From JAAYVZ01 sp035384965 (GTDB lineage Bacteria; Acidobacteriota; Thermoanaerobaculia; Thermoanaerobaculales; Thermoanaerobaculaceae), in NCBI GenBank assembly GCA_035384965.1, contig DAOOJE010000001.1:1-64000 (forward strand): 64,000 bases of DNA. Direction: 5' to 3'. The notes beneath the pieces were generated by a model. That model was not told where the DNA came from. It was given only the letters and a program-made list of their open reading frames with translations, and did not search any database. The position numbers and the translations under genes are program-made. The number at the start of each line of letters is the position of its first letter. Within the stretch, counting starts at the first letter, position 1. Shown in pieces: positions 18,501 to 26,053 of the stretch.

Positions 18501-18636
18501 CGATGGTCGGGAAGTCCACGTTGGGCAGGTCGGAGACGGGCAGCAGCGTGTACGCCATCCCCCCGAAGAAGAGGATGCCGAGCATGACCAGCGTGGTCAT
18601 GACCGGCCGGCGGATGAACAGCGCCGAGAGGTTCAT
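15535..18636 (-). CDS. RND multidrug efflux transporter (HAE1/AcrB-MdtC type)
   Basis: 1033 residues, a full-length inner-membrane RND pump. It starts MNLSALFIRRPVMTT and has the 12-helix layout with two large periplasmic loops. Motifs include GFVVDDAIVMLENI in the first membrane half and FVGIIMLVGLVKKNGIMMVDFA in the second. The ATG overlaps the stop of the adaptor gene by 4 bp (ATGA), so the two are co-translated. Substrates cannot be read from sequence; the TetR-TolC-adaptor context and the HAE1 type suggest drugs, bile-like detergents or organic anions rather than metals. Confidence 0.95.
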   Translation of the reverse strand: MNLSALFIRRPVMTTLVMLGILFFGGMAYTLLPVSDLPNVDFPTIAVSASLPGASPETMAASVATPLEKEFSTIAGIDSMSSTNALGSTQITLQFTLDRDIDAAAQDVQAAIARASRQLPQDMPFPPTYQKVNPADQPILFLALTSPALPMYQLDEYGQTIIAQRISTVSGVAQVQVYGSQKYAVRIQLDPRKLAAAGIAVDDVTRAVRASNSNLPTGVLWGPERAFTVETNGQLETAAAYRPIIVAYRQGKPVRLEELGRVWDSVENDKTAAWFVDQRAIVLAIQRQPGTNTVEVARRVKELLPSFRQQLPASVDLRILFDRSDSIHESVNDVKLTLVITLILVVLVIFLFLRNLGATVIPSLAMPMSIVGTFAVMYLLDFSLDNLSLMALTLSVGFVVDDAIVMLENIVRHMEMGKSRWQAALDGSKEIGFTIVSMTISLAAVFIPVLFMGGIVGRLFSEFAVVIGLAVLISGFVSLSLTPMLGSRFLAPPRHEGHSRLYNLFERFFAGLLAVYEKGLAWSLRHRRITLAYTAAMTVALLVLFRVIPKGFVPAQDIGMLFGQTEAAEGISFRAMVEHQRAAAAVVAADPAVEAFMSSAGGRGGMGAANTGFFFVRLKPRSERDLTAEQVVERLRPKLAAIPGLRAFIQSPPALQVGGRMTRSQYQLTLACPDTRELYAAAPELEAKMRASRLLQDVSTDLLLKNPQIRVEIDRDQAAALGVTAQQIEDALYSAYGQRQISTIFSPTNQYRVVMETLAEFQSDPQDLRLLHVRSAQGRLVPLDALTRLSTGVGPLSVNHSGQLPAVTLSFNLPPGVALSQATAEVERLARETLPATVTAAFQGTAQAFKASQQGLGLLLLVAILVIYLVLGILYESFIHPLTILSALPLAGLGALLTLLVFGSDLNIYAFVGIIMLVGLVKKNGIMMVDFAVEAQRAGKPVEQAIYDACVIRFRPIMMTSMAAFFGTLPIALGFGAGAEARRPLGLAVVGGLLVSQSLTLFVTPVVYVWMDRFQVWLARALPAVAGSRVETE

Positions 18637-19766
18637 GGTCGGCTCCCGGGCGCGCCACCGAGGCCTTCCTTGACCTCCACCCTGGCGCCCGGCACCAGCC
18701 GGAGCTGGCCGTCCGTGACAACCGTCTCGCCCACCCTCACACCTTCTTCCAGCACCGCGTCGCGTTCGTCCTGGCGCGCCAGCCTCACCGGCCTCAGCTC
18801 GGCCTTGCCGTCGCCGTCGACGACCCAGACGTACGTGCCCTTCTGCCCGGTCTGCACTGCCGCCGCCGGCACGACCAGGCGCCCTTCCTGTTCCTCCAGC
18901 ACCACTTCCACGCCCACGAACTGCCCGGGCCACAACCGCTCACCGTCGTTCGGGAACACGGCTTTCAGGAGGACCGTGTTGGTCGCCGGGTCGACCGCGT
19001 TGTCGACCATGGCCAGCGTCCCGACCTCGGGGGCGCCGGCGCTGCCCGGGAGGTGGGCGTACACCTTCAGGCCGTCGCCCGCCTTGCCGCGCACGGCTCC
19101 GAGCTGCTCCCCCGGCACCGCGAACGCGGCGTGGATCGGCCTCGTCTGGTTGACGGTCACCAGCACCTTGTCGTCGTTGGCCTTGACAAGATTGCCCGGC
19201 TTCACGCCGAGGGCCCCGGTGCGCCCGCTCACCGGCGAGGTGACCGTGCAGTAAGCGAGCTGCAGCCGGGCGCTGTCGATCGTCGCGGCATCGGCCGCCA
19301 CGGCCGCCCGCAGGCTCTCGGCGCTCGCCTTGAGCTGGTCGAACTGCTCGCGCGTCACGAAGTCGCGCCTGACGAGGTCCTCGTAGCGGGCGACGTCGGT
19401 CTCGGCCTTGTACAGCAGCGCCTGGTCGCGGGCCAGGCGCGCCTCGGCTTCGCGCAGCGCCGCTTCGTAGGGGCGCGGGTCGATCGTGAACAGCACCTGG
19501 CCCGCCGCCACCGGCTGCCCCTCGTCGAAGTGGACCCTGAGCAGCTCGCCGCCCACCCGCGGGCGGATCGCCACCGACGCGATCGCCTCCACGTGGCCCA
19601 CCGCGCGCACGGCGAGCGGCATGGTGCGCACCTCCGCCCGGGCCACCGTGACCGGGACCGGAGGCTGGCTCCGCGGCGCGGTGGAGCCCTTGCCCCCGCA
19701 CCCCCAGAAGGCGGCCAGGCACGGCACGGCGAGCAGTACGGCACGGCGAACGGTGAGCGGCTTCAT
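18633..19766 (-). CDS. RND efflux periplasmic adaptor (lipoprotein membrane fusion protein)
   Basis: 377 residues. The signal sequence ends in a probable lipobox (AFWGC), so the protein should be anchored to the inner membrane by lipid. The HlyD/AcrA pattern follows: a lipoyl half-motif (VRAVGHVEAIASVAIRPRV), a coiled-coil hairpin (about 95-165), the second lipoyl half (TVTSPVSGRTGALGVKPGN), and a beta-barrel with PGQFVGVEV. It bridges the RND pump and the TolC-like channel. Stop and start codons overlap (ATGA) on both sides, giving tight coupling in the order channel, adaptor, pump. Confidence 0.94.
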   Translation of the reverse strand: MKPLTVRRAVLLAVPCLAAFWGCGGKGSTAPRSQPPVPVTVARAEVRTMPLAVRAVGHVEAIASVAIRPRVGGELLRVHFDEGQPVAAGQVLFTIDPRPYEAALREAEARLARDQALLYKAETDVARYEDLVRRDFVTREQFDQLKASAESLRAAVAADAATIDSARLQLAYCTVTSPVSGRTGALGVKPGNLVKANDDKVLVTVNQTRPIHAAFAVPGEQLGAVRGKAGDGLKVYAHLPGSAGAPEVGTLAMVDNAVDPATNTVLLKAVFPNDGERLWPGQFVGVEVVLEEQEGRLVVPAAAVQTGQKGTYVWVVDGDGKAELRPVRLARQDERDAVLEEGVRVGETVVTDGQLRLVPGARVEVKEGLGGAPGSRP

Positions 19767-21214
19767 GGTTGCCTCTTTTCGGTCACGAGAGCGGTGTCGG
19801 CGACAGTGGCGGCGCCGACAGCATGGGCGAGCCGGGCGGCGGCGACGAAAAAGTCGGCCCGGGCCTGGATCTCCTGGGCCCGGGCGCGGGCCAGCGCGGT
19901 CTCCGCCGTGAGCAGGTCGAGGATGGTGCCGACGCCCTCCTTGTACCGTCCGAGGGCGACCTGATCGGACCGCTCGGCCGAGAGCACGAGATCGCGCGCG
20001 GCGCGCACCTGCTCCGCGGCCGTGCGCAAGCGGTAGTAAGCGCTCCAGACCTGGAAGACGACCTGCTGCTCGAGCCCTTCGCTGCCGGCCCGGGCCGCCG
20101 CTGCCTCCTCGCTCGCCTTTTGCAGGTTGCAGGCGTTTTCGTACCCCGAGAACAGCGGGTAGCTGACCAGCAGGCGGGCGCTCCAGTTGTCGCGGTCGCG
20201 GGCAAACGGCGCGGGGTCGTAGAAGGCGCGGCCGGCAGTCGCCGCCACCGAGACGGTCGGCAGCCCCTCCGAGCGCACGGCGCGCCGCCTGGCCTCGGCC
20301 TTGGCCGCCAGCTCGCGGCTGGCGTTGAGGTCGGGCCGGCGCCGCAGCGCCTCGAGAATGAGCGGCTCGACCTCGTTCGCCACCGCATCGAGCGGCGGCT
20401 CGCCCGAGAGATCGCCGATGTCGAACGGCAGATCGGCCGGCAGCCCCATGGCGGTGGCGAGCGCGCCCCGCAGCGTCAGCACGCTCCCCTCGGCCCCGGC
20501 CAGGTTGAAGCGCGCCTGGGAAAGCGCGGTGCGCGCCTGCAGCACGTCGGCAATCGTCGCGACGCCGGCGTCGTGCCGGCCGGTCGCCACCTCGAGCGCC
20601 GTCTCGGCTTGCCTCACGGCCACCCGCGCAGCCTCGCTCTGCGCCTTGGCGTTCTGATACGCGAAGTAGGTTTCCTGCACGGCCAGCACGAGGTTCTGGA
20701 TCGCCGCCTCGTGGCTCCAGTCGGCGGCGAGAAGGCCGTGCCGTGCCTCGGAAGCGCCCGCCGCCCGTCCCCCGAAGTCCAGCAGCAGGTACGACAGCGT
20801 CACGGCCGGGCCCCAGCTCGACGCGGGCGAGACCTCGCGGCCGTCGGGCGATTGCTGGCCGCGAACTCCGCTGGCAGACAGCTCGACCCGCGGCAGGAAC
20901 GCCGCCCGCTTCGCCCCTGCCTGCGCGGCCGCGGCGCGCGCCTGCAGCCACGCCTGCCGGGTCGCGGGCGACGTCGACAGCGCGATGTCGACCACCTCGC
21001 CGAGCGTGAACGTCGCGCCCGGCTCCAGCTCCAGCCCGGGCACCGCAGGCCGGACCCGCGGCGGCAGCTCCGGCGACGCCAGGGAGGCCGCGGTTTGGGG
21101 GGCCGGCGGCACCGGGCGGGGCGCCGTCGCCTCGCGCAGGCCGAGCGCGGCGCAGCCGCTCAGGACGGCCGCGAGCACGGCCGCCATGGCCACGGAAGGA
21201 CCGCTCCATCTCAT
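19763..21214 (-). CDS. TolC/NodT-family outer-membrane efflux channel
   Basis: 483 residues. The N-terminus carries a lipoprotein-type signal (VLAAVLSGC). The outer-membrane efflux protein repeats are seen as two helical halves: one beginning TLGEVVDIALSTSPATRQAWLQ, the other after LILEALRRRPDLNASRELA. The second half contains the typical YPLFSGYENACNLQKASEE and GVGTILDLLTAETALARARAQ. It forms the outer-membrane exit duct of the pump encoded downstream. It begins 16 bp after the TetR gene and overlaps the adaptor gene by 4 bp. Confidence 0.93.
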   Translation of the reverse strand: MRWSGPSVAMAAVLAAVLSGCAALGLREATAPRPVPPAPQTAASLASPELPPRVRPAVPGLELEPGATFTLGEVVDIALSTSPATRQAWLQARAAAAQAGAKRAAFLPRVELSASGVRGQQSPDGREVSPASSWGPAVTLSYLLLDFGGRAAGASEARHGLLAADWSHEAAIQNLVLAVQETYFAYQNAKAQSEAARVAVRQAETALEVATGRHDAGVATIADVLQARTALSQARFNLAGAEGSVLTLRGALATAMGLPADLPFDIGDLSGEPPLDAVANEVEPLILEALRRRPDLNASRELAAKAEARRRAVRSEGLPTVSVAATAGRAFYDPAPFARDRDNWSARLLVSYPLFSGYENACNLQKASEEAAAARAGSEGLEQQVVFQVWSAYYRLRTAAEQVRAARDLVLSAERSDQVALGRYKEGVGTILDLLTAETALARARAQEIQARADFFVAAARLAHAVGAATVADTALVTEKRQP

Positions 21215-21230
21215 GACTGACCTCGTCCTT

Positions 21231-21932
21231 TCACCTCTGCTTCGACCGCTCGTCGCGAGGCTCTCGAGGCACGTCGTCGACAAAGGCGCGCACTCCGGCC
21301 GCGGAAAACCGCACGATGTGGTCGACCACCACGGTGAGCGGAGGACCTGCCATCGGCGCCGCCGACTGCCGGCGAAAGCGCTGGGCCGTCTGCACGAGCT
21401 GCCCCGTGATCGACTGCACGCACAACCGCGCGGCCTCCACCGACAACCCCGGCGTGGTGCGGCACAGCGCCTCGGTGAACGCCTGCTGCACCGGGCCAGC
21501 AATCTCGCCGCGGAACATTTCCGGCGGCAGATGCGGGTCGAGCATTTCGCGTCCCATGAGTTCGGTCAGCGTCCGGCCGTGGCTTTCGCCCACCAGCGGC
21601 TCGATGAACGAGGACGCGAAGATGTGCAGCACCTCCTCGAGCGCGTTCGGGCCGGGCTCGATCGTGGCCGCCCGCCGGATCGCCGCCAGGCGCTGATCCC
21701 GCACCGCTTCCAGCCGCCGGCGGAACACCGCCTCGTACAGCCCGAGCTTGCTGCCGAAGTGGTAGTTCACGGCCGCCAGGTTGCAGGCCGCCTCGCGCGT
21801 GATCCGCCTGACCGAGGTGGCGGCGAACCCGCGCGCGGCGAACAGGCGCTCCGCGACATCCAACAGCCGCTCCCGCGTCTCGGAGCTGCCCTCGCGACCG
21901 GACCCATCTCGTTGCTGCTCGGTGGCGCGCAT
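21231..21932 (-). CDS. TetR-family repressor of the efflux operon
   Basis: 233 residues. The N-terminal helix-turn-helix is clear: RERLLDVAERLFAARGF, then VRRITREAACNLAAVNYHFGSK. The ligand-binding half resembles the CecR/YbiH type (C-terminal DUF1956-like domain). It is the first gene of a tetR-tolC-adaptor-RND operon and should repress its own promoter until an effector, likely a pump substrate, binds. The ATG at 21932 has a G6 ribosome site six bases upstream; the ATG at 21956 lies inside the predicted -10, which supports the shorter form. Confidence 0.9.
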   Translation of the reverse strand: MRATEQQRDGSGREGSSETRERLLDVAERLFAARGFAATSVRRITREAACNLAAVNYHFGSKLGLYEAVFRRRLEAVRDQRLAAIRRAATIEPGPNALEEVLHIFASSFIEPLVGESHGRTLTELMGREMLDPHLPPEMFRGEIAGPVQQAFTEALCRTTPGLSVEAARLCVQSITGQLVQTAQRFRRQSAAPMAGPPLTVVVDHIVRFSAAGVRAFVDDVPREPRDERSKQR

Positions 21933-21951
21933 GTGCATCCCCCCTTTCGGC

Positions 21952-21981
21952 ATCATCTCAAACGATCGTATGACACGTCAA
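21952..21981 (-). promoter_or_regulatory. Promoter of the tetR-tolC-adaptor-RND operon
   Basis: TTGACG (21981-21976) and GATGAT (21957-21952) are 18 bp apart on the - strand. The spacer contains the perfect 8-bp palindrome ACGATCGT, a possible core of the TetR operator. Placement upstream of the predicted ATG gives a leader of about 12 nt. Confidence 0.55.
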
Positions 21982-21995
21982 CACGACAGCAGCTC

Positions 21996-22004
21996 TGCTA
22001 TCCT
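21996..22004 (+). promoter_or_regulatory. Extended -10 element upstream of the secreted helical protein gene
   Basis: TGCTATCCT is an extended -10 (TGN-TATCCT), 60 bp before the ATG. No good -35 at 17 bp was found. The same TGCTATC form precedes ackA and glmS in this window. Confidence 0.4.
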
Positions 22005-22063
22005 GCGCGCCGGCCGGCCGGCGCGCCCGCGCGAAAGGGACCGGCCAGGCCACGGGAGAAAAC

Positions 22064-22786
22064 ATGCGAGCCTTCACCCTCATGACCGCCGTTTTCGTGC
22101 TCGTCGCCGCCATCGGGCCGGCTGCCGCGGAGCAGATGCCGGCGCCTGGCGAGACCTCGTCCGAGGTCCCCGCCTTGTACGCGATGCACGAGGTCATCCA
22201 CCCGCTCTGGCACGAGGCGTGGCCGAACAAGGACCTCGCCTCGATGCGCGAGCTGCTCCCGCAGGTCGAGCAGCACGTGGCTGCGGTCCAGAAGGCCGTG
22301 CTGCCCGGCATCCTGCGCGACAAGCAGGAAAGCTGGACGAAGGGCGTCGAGGCGCTGGCGGCGGCAGCGGCCGCCATGAAGACCGCACTCGCGGCCAGCG
22401 ACGAGAAGGGCTCGCTCGACGCCGTGGAGGAGCTGCACGCCCGCTTCGAGGGGCTCGTGCGCCTCATCCGCCCCGCCATGAAGGAACTCGACGCCTACCA
22501 CGTGGTGCTTTACGAGCTGTACCACAAGGCACTGCCGGGCAAGGACGCGGCGAGGATCGACACGCTCGCCGACGGCCTCGCGGCCCGCTGCGCCGAGCTG
22601 CGAGCCGCCGAGCTGCCGAAGCGGCACGCCGCCAAGGAGGCGGCGCTCAGGCCGGCGTTCGCCTCGCTGTGCGCGGCCACCGCGGAGCTGCAGGCGCTGA
22701 CGGCCGAGACCCCCTTGGCCGCGCTCGAGAAGGCGGTCGAGAAGGTTCACACCCAGTACCAGGCGGTCGAGGCGCTGTTCGAGTGA
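22064..22786 (+). CDS. Secreted all-helical protein with an internal duplication, function unknown
   Basis: 240 residues with a cleavable signal peptide (LMTAVFVLVAAIGPAAA). The rest is predicted to be mostly alpha-helical. Two halves look like copies of one domain: MHEVIHPLWHEAWPNKDLASMRELLP (about 42-67) aligns with YHVVLYELYHKALPGKDAARIDTLAD (about 145-170), and the following long helices also match in spacing (DAVEELHARFEGL against KAVEKVHTQYQAV). The paired histidines and aromatic residues could bind a metal or heme, but there is no CXXCH. It resembles no family I can name; a cytochrome c'-like bundle is one possible fold. It is divergent from the efflux operon. Confidence 0.75.
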   Translation: MRAFTLMTAVFVLVAAIGPAAAEQMPAPGETSSEVPALYAMHEVIHPLWHEAWPNKDLASMRELLPQVEQHVAAVQKAVLPGILRDKQESWTKGVEALAAAAAAMKTALAASDEKGSLDAVEELHARFEGLVRLIRPAMKELDAYHVVLYELYHKALPGKDAARIDTLADGLAARCAELRAAELPKRHAAKEAALRPAFASLCAATAELQALTAETPLAALEKAVEKVHTQYQAVEALFE

Positions 22787-22823
22787 ACCGGGGCGGCTCG
22801 CGCCACCGCTCGGGCGGCGGGGG

Positions 22824-23246
22824 TTACTCCCCGATGACCTTGACCAGCACCCGCTTCGGGCGCCGCCCGTCGAACTCGCCGTAGAAGATTTGCTCCCAGG
22901 GACCGAAGTCGAGCCGGCCGCCGGTGATCGCCACAACCACCTCGCGCCCCATGATCTGGCGCTTGTGGTGGGCATCGCCGTTGTCCTCGCCAGTGCGGTT
23001 GTGGCGGTAGCGCTGTGGGCTCGGATCGTACGGCGCGAGCTGCTCGAGCCACCGCTTGTAGTCCTCGTGCAGGCCCGGCTCGTCGTCGTTGATGAACACC
23101 GAGGCGGTGATGTGCATGGCGTTGACGAGGCAGAGCCCTTCCTGCACGCCGGACTCGCGCACCGCCTCCTCGACGTGGCGCGTGATGTTGACGAACGCCA
23201 TACGCTCCGGCACGTTGAACGTCAGGTGACGGGTGAGTGACTTCAT
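22824..23246 (-). CDS. yjbQ: YjbQ/UPF0047 family protein
   Basis: 140 residues covering the whole UPF0047 domain. Family landmarks are VNITRHVEEAV, LCLVNAMHITASVFIN, HNRTGEDNGDAHHKRQIMG and GTWQ-like GPWEQIFYGEFDGRRPKR. The conserved histidines form a presumed active site. Some members show weak thiamine phosphate synthase activity, but the physiological role is not firm. The gene runs convergent to the helical secreted protein and divergent from bfr. Confidence 0.93.
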   Translation of the reverse strand: MKSLTRHLTFNVPERMAFVNITRHVEEAVRESGVQEGLCLVNAMHITASVFINDDEPGLHEDYKRWLEQLAPYDPSPQRYRHNRTGEDNGDAHHKRQIMGREVVVAITGGRLDFGPWEQIFYGEFDGRRPKRVLVKVIGE

Positions 23247-23285
23247 GCTCCCTCCGGGCGGGATCCTACCTTCCCTCCGGCCGTG

Positions 23286-23315
23286 TTGACTCCCCTCGGC
23301 CGGGTGGCCTACCCT
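23286..23315 (+). promoter_or_regulatory. Sigma-70-type promoter of bfr
   Basis: TTGACT (23286-23291) and TACCCT (23310-23315) are 18 bp apart. The expected start near 23322 leaves a short leader with AGGAGG before the ATG at 23338. Confidence 0.65.
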
Positions 23316-23337
23316 CGTGGTTCAGCAGGAGGCGAGC

Positions 23338-23808
23338 ATGAAGGGCAACGACAGGATCCTCGAAACCCTCAACGCGCTGCTGTCGGACGAGCTGACGGCG
23401 ATCAATCAGTACATGGTGCACTCGGAAATGTGCGACAACTGGGGGTATGCCAGGCTCCACAAGGCCATCGAAAAGCGCGCCATCGACGAGATGAAGCACG
23501 CCGAGAAGCTCATCGGGCGCATCCTCTACCTGGAGGGGAAGCCGATCGTCTCGAACCTCGGGCCGATCCACATCGGAGCCGAGGTGGAGACCCAGCTCCG
23601 CAACGACTACGAGTCCGAAAAGGGCGCGGTCTCGGCTTACAACACGGCCATCGCACTGGCCGTCGAGGTGGCGGACAACGGCACGCGCGAGCTGCTCGAG
23701 AGCATCCTCAAGGACGAGGAGACCCACATCGACTGGCTGGAGGCCCAGCTCGACCAGATCGGCCAGATGGGGCTCGGGGTGTACCTCTCGCAGCAGGTCA
23801 CGAGCTGA
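23338..23808 (+). CDS. bfr: Bacterioferritin
   Basis: 156 residues, the normal length. It oxidises and stores iron in a 24-mer shell. The di-iron ligands are seen in LSDELTAINQY, DEMKHAEKLIGRIL, and DEETHIDWLE. The Met of DEMKHA is at the heme-ligand position, so heme binding at the dimer interface is expected. The ATG at 23338 has AGGAGG upstream; a longer start adds only seven residues. The 3' end overlaps the convergent HAD gene by 11 bp. Confidence 0.96.
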   Translation: MKGNDRILETLNALLSDELTAINQYMVHSEMCDNWGYARLHKAIEKRAIDEMKHAEKLIGRILYLEGKPIVSNLGPIHIGAEVETQLRNDYESEKGAVSAYNTAIALAVEVADNGTRELLESILKDEETHIDWLEAQLDQIGQMGLGVYLSQQVTS

Positions 23809-24592
23809 AGAGCGCTGCCTCGAGGTCCTCGGCCGAGGCCATCGCGAAACCCCGGGCGCGGGCCAGCGCCCGCTCCCGCTCGCCGTTGTAGCCCCAGGCT
23901 GCGAGCACGCCCCGCACGCCGAGCGCCGCTACCGCTTCGAGGTGGTTGAGCTTGTCGTCGACGAACGTCAGCTCCTCAAACCTGCACGCGAGCCGGTCCC
24001 GGATCGCGTGCAGGTGGGCGATCTTCGACACCCCCGTTTCCTTGTCCGCCACGAGGTCGGCGCAAAACAGCGCCGCGAGTCCGAACGCCTCGAGCAGCGC
24101 CCACACCGAGGCACGGTCCTTGGCCGTGGCGAGCCCGAACGCCACCTCGCCGAGGTGTCGGCCGAGCACCTCCGCCACGTGATCGTACGGGCGGTGCAGC
24201 GCCAGCCACTCGTCCCGCCGGCGCGCCACCCAGGCGTGCCGGCGCTCGTAGAACCGCGCGTGGAACGCCTGCCGCCACCCCGGGTCGGTGCCGGCGTAGA
24301 AGGCGTCGTAGTCGGCTTGCCCCTCGACGCGCGCGCCGTGCTCGAGGATTGCCCACGCCACCCCGTAGTCCTCGGCCCGGTTGCCGAGCGGCATCAGCGC
24401 CATGAAGGCGGCCAGTCGCGGGTGCGCGTGGAGGCCGGTGCGAGGGTCGAGCAGCACCGCTTCCAGTTCGGGCGCCTCCGTTGCGAGCGGCGAGCCCGGA
24501 TCGAGGTCGAGGTAGGTGCGCAGCGAGACCAGCAGCCCTTCCCTCGCCGAGTCGATCACCACGCCGTCGAAGTCCAGCACCAGAGCGCGCAT
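23798..24592 (-). CDS. HAD-superfamily hydrolase
   Basis: 264 residues. The four HAD motifs are visible: DFDGVVIDS (nucleophile Asp near residue 8), the T of GLATAKDRAS, the Lys of ADKETGVSKI, and VDDKLNHLEAV. The large insert between motifs I and II is a helical C1-type cap, pointing to a small phosphorylated substrate such as a phosphosugar or phosphoglycolate-like compound. The substrate cannot be fixed from sequence. It has no clear ribosome site and overlaps the convergent bfr gene at its end. Confidence 0.85.
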   Translation of the reverse strand: MRALVLDFDGVVIDSAREGLLVSLRTYLDLDPGSPLATEAPELEAVLLDPRTGLHAHPRLAAFMALMPLGNRAEDYGVAWAILEHGARVEGQADYDAFYAGTDPGWRQAFHARFYERRHAWVARRRDEWLALHRPYDHVAEVLGRHLGEVAFGLATAKDRASVWALLEAFGLAALFCADLVADKETGVSKIAHLHAIRDRLACRFEELTFVDDKLNHLEAVAALGVRGVLAAWGYNGERERALARARGFAMASAEDLEAALFSS

Positions 24593-24700
24593 CGCCGGAT
24601 TCTACCGCCCGCGTCCGGGGTGGGCAGGGTCCGGCGAACGAAAGGCATGGACAGGGGGCGCTGGCGGCTCCCGGCCTCCGCCCGCATCACGCCCCGGGGG

Positions 24701-24729
24701 TTGAGAGCGGGGGCCGACAGTGCTATCGT
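24701..24729 (+). promoter_or_regulatory. Promoter of ackA
   Basis: TTGAGA (24701-24706) and TATCGT (24724-24729) are 17 bp apart, with TGC directly before the -10 (extended -10). The predicted leader is about 45 nt. Confidence 0.65.
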
Positions 24730-24779
24730 CTCGCGGGCCATGTGAATCCCTTCACGCAGTGGCCCCGGAAGGACACCCC

Positions 24780-25988
24780 ATGAAGATCCTGGTTCTCAAC
24801 TCCGGCAGCTCCTCGATCAAGTTCCAGCTTCTCGACACGGCCGAGCGCAAGGTCATGTGCAAGGGTCTGGTGGAACGGGTCGGCCTCGCCGACGCCATCT
24901 TCAACTACCAGCCGGCCGGTGGGGACAAGTCGAAGGAGGTGTTGCCGATCCCCGATCATCTCGCCGGCATCAAGCTGATCCTCGACACGCTCACGAGCCC
25001 CGGGCGCGGGGTCATCGCCTCGCTCGCCGAGCTGGCCGCGGTCGGGCACCGGATCGTCCACGGCGGCGAGAAGATCCAGCATTCGGTGCTGCTGTGCGAG
25101 GAGTCGCTGCGGCTCATCGACGAGTGCACGCCCCTGGCGCCGCTCCACAACCCCGCCAACCTCATGGGCGTGCACGCGATCCAAAAGCTGCTGCCGGACG
25201 TCCCGAACGTCGGGGTGTTCGACACCGCCTTCCACGCCACGATGCCGAAGCCGGCCTATGTCTACGCCCTCGACTACTCGTACTACGAGAAGCACGGCAT
25301 CCGGCGTTTCGGCTTCCACGGCACGTCCCACCAGTACGTCGCGATGCGTGCCGCCGAGATCCTCGGCGTCCGGCTCGACGACTTCAATTGCATCACCTGT
25401 CACCTGGGCAACGGGGTGTCGCTCACGGCCGTCCGCGGCGGCAAGTCGGTCGACACGACGCTGGGGTTCGGCACCTGCTGCGGCGTGCCGATGGGCACCC
25501 GCTGCGGTGACGTCGATCCGGCCGTGCTCATGCACCTCATCGACGAGCTGGGGATGACTTCCCGGCAGGTCTGCGACCTCATGTACAAGGGCTCCGGCCT
25601 CAAGGGGATTTCCGGGGTGTCGCACGACATGCGTGACGTCGAGGAGGCGGCCGCCAAGGGGCATGAGCGCGCCGAGCTGGCGCTCGAGATCTTCGCCCAC
25701 GCCGCCCGCAAGCACATCGCGGCCCTCGCCACCAACCTCGGCGACCGCATCGACGCGGTGATCTTCACTGCCGGCATCGGCGAAAACGGGGTCGAGATCC
25801 GCGAGCGAATCTGTCAAGGGCTCGGCTTCATGGGCGTGCGGATCGACCCCGAGCGCAACAAGGTGCGCGGCAAGGAAGCCGTGGTTTCTCCCGAGGGCGC
25901 TCCGGTGAAGGTCATGGTCGTGCCAACCAACGAGGAACTCATGATCGCGCTCGACACCGAGGCGATCGTCAAGGCCTCGCGCGCCTGA
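24780..25988 (+). CDS. ackA: Acetate kinase
   Basis: 402 residues. It converts acetyl phosphate and ADP to acetate and ATP, the last step of acetate fermentation. The family motifs are complete: LVLNSGSSSIKFQ at the start, VGHRIVHGGE, VFDTAFHATMP with the catalytic Asp, RFGFHGTSH, CHLGNG, MGTRCGDVDP with the catalytic Arg, and VPTNEELMIA. The loop just before MGTR is unusual: FGTCCGVP replaces the common TPLEGL form, putting a Cys-Cys pair near the active site. No pta is adjacent. The ATG at 24780 gives the canonical N-terminus. Confidence 0.96.
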   Translation: MKILVLNSGSSSIKFQLLDTAERKVMCKGLVERVGLADAIFNYQPAGGDKSKEVLPIPDHLAGIKLILDTLTSPGRGVIASLAELAAVGHRIVHGGEKIQHSVLLCEESLRLIDECTPLAPLHNPANLMGVHAIQKLLPDVPNVGVFDTAFHATMPKPAYVYALDYSYYEKHGIRRFGFHGTSHQYVAMRAAEILGVRLDDFNCITCHLGNGVSLTAVRGGKSVDTTLGFGTCCGVPMGTRCGDVDPAVLMHLIDELGMTSRQVCDLMYKGSGLKGISGVSHDMRDVEEAAAKGHERAELALEIFAHAARKHIAALATNLGDRIDAVIFTAGIGENGVEIRERICQGLGFMGVRIDPERNKVRGKEAVVSPEGAPVKVMVVPTNEELMIALDTEAIVKASRA

Positions 25989-26053
25989 CCCCTCCACCCT
26001 GCCCGCGCCGGGCCCAAAGGCGCTGACGCAAGAGGTTGCTCGTCCCGCGCGGG

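Noticed and set aside
18633..21209. A fused TolC-adaptor polyprotein on the - strand
   Set aside because: The upstream part of that open frame is a shadow of the TolC gene in another frame; the adaptor begins at 19766 with a lipoprotein signal.
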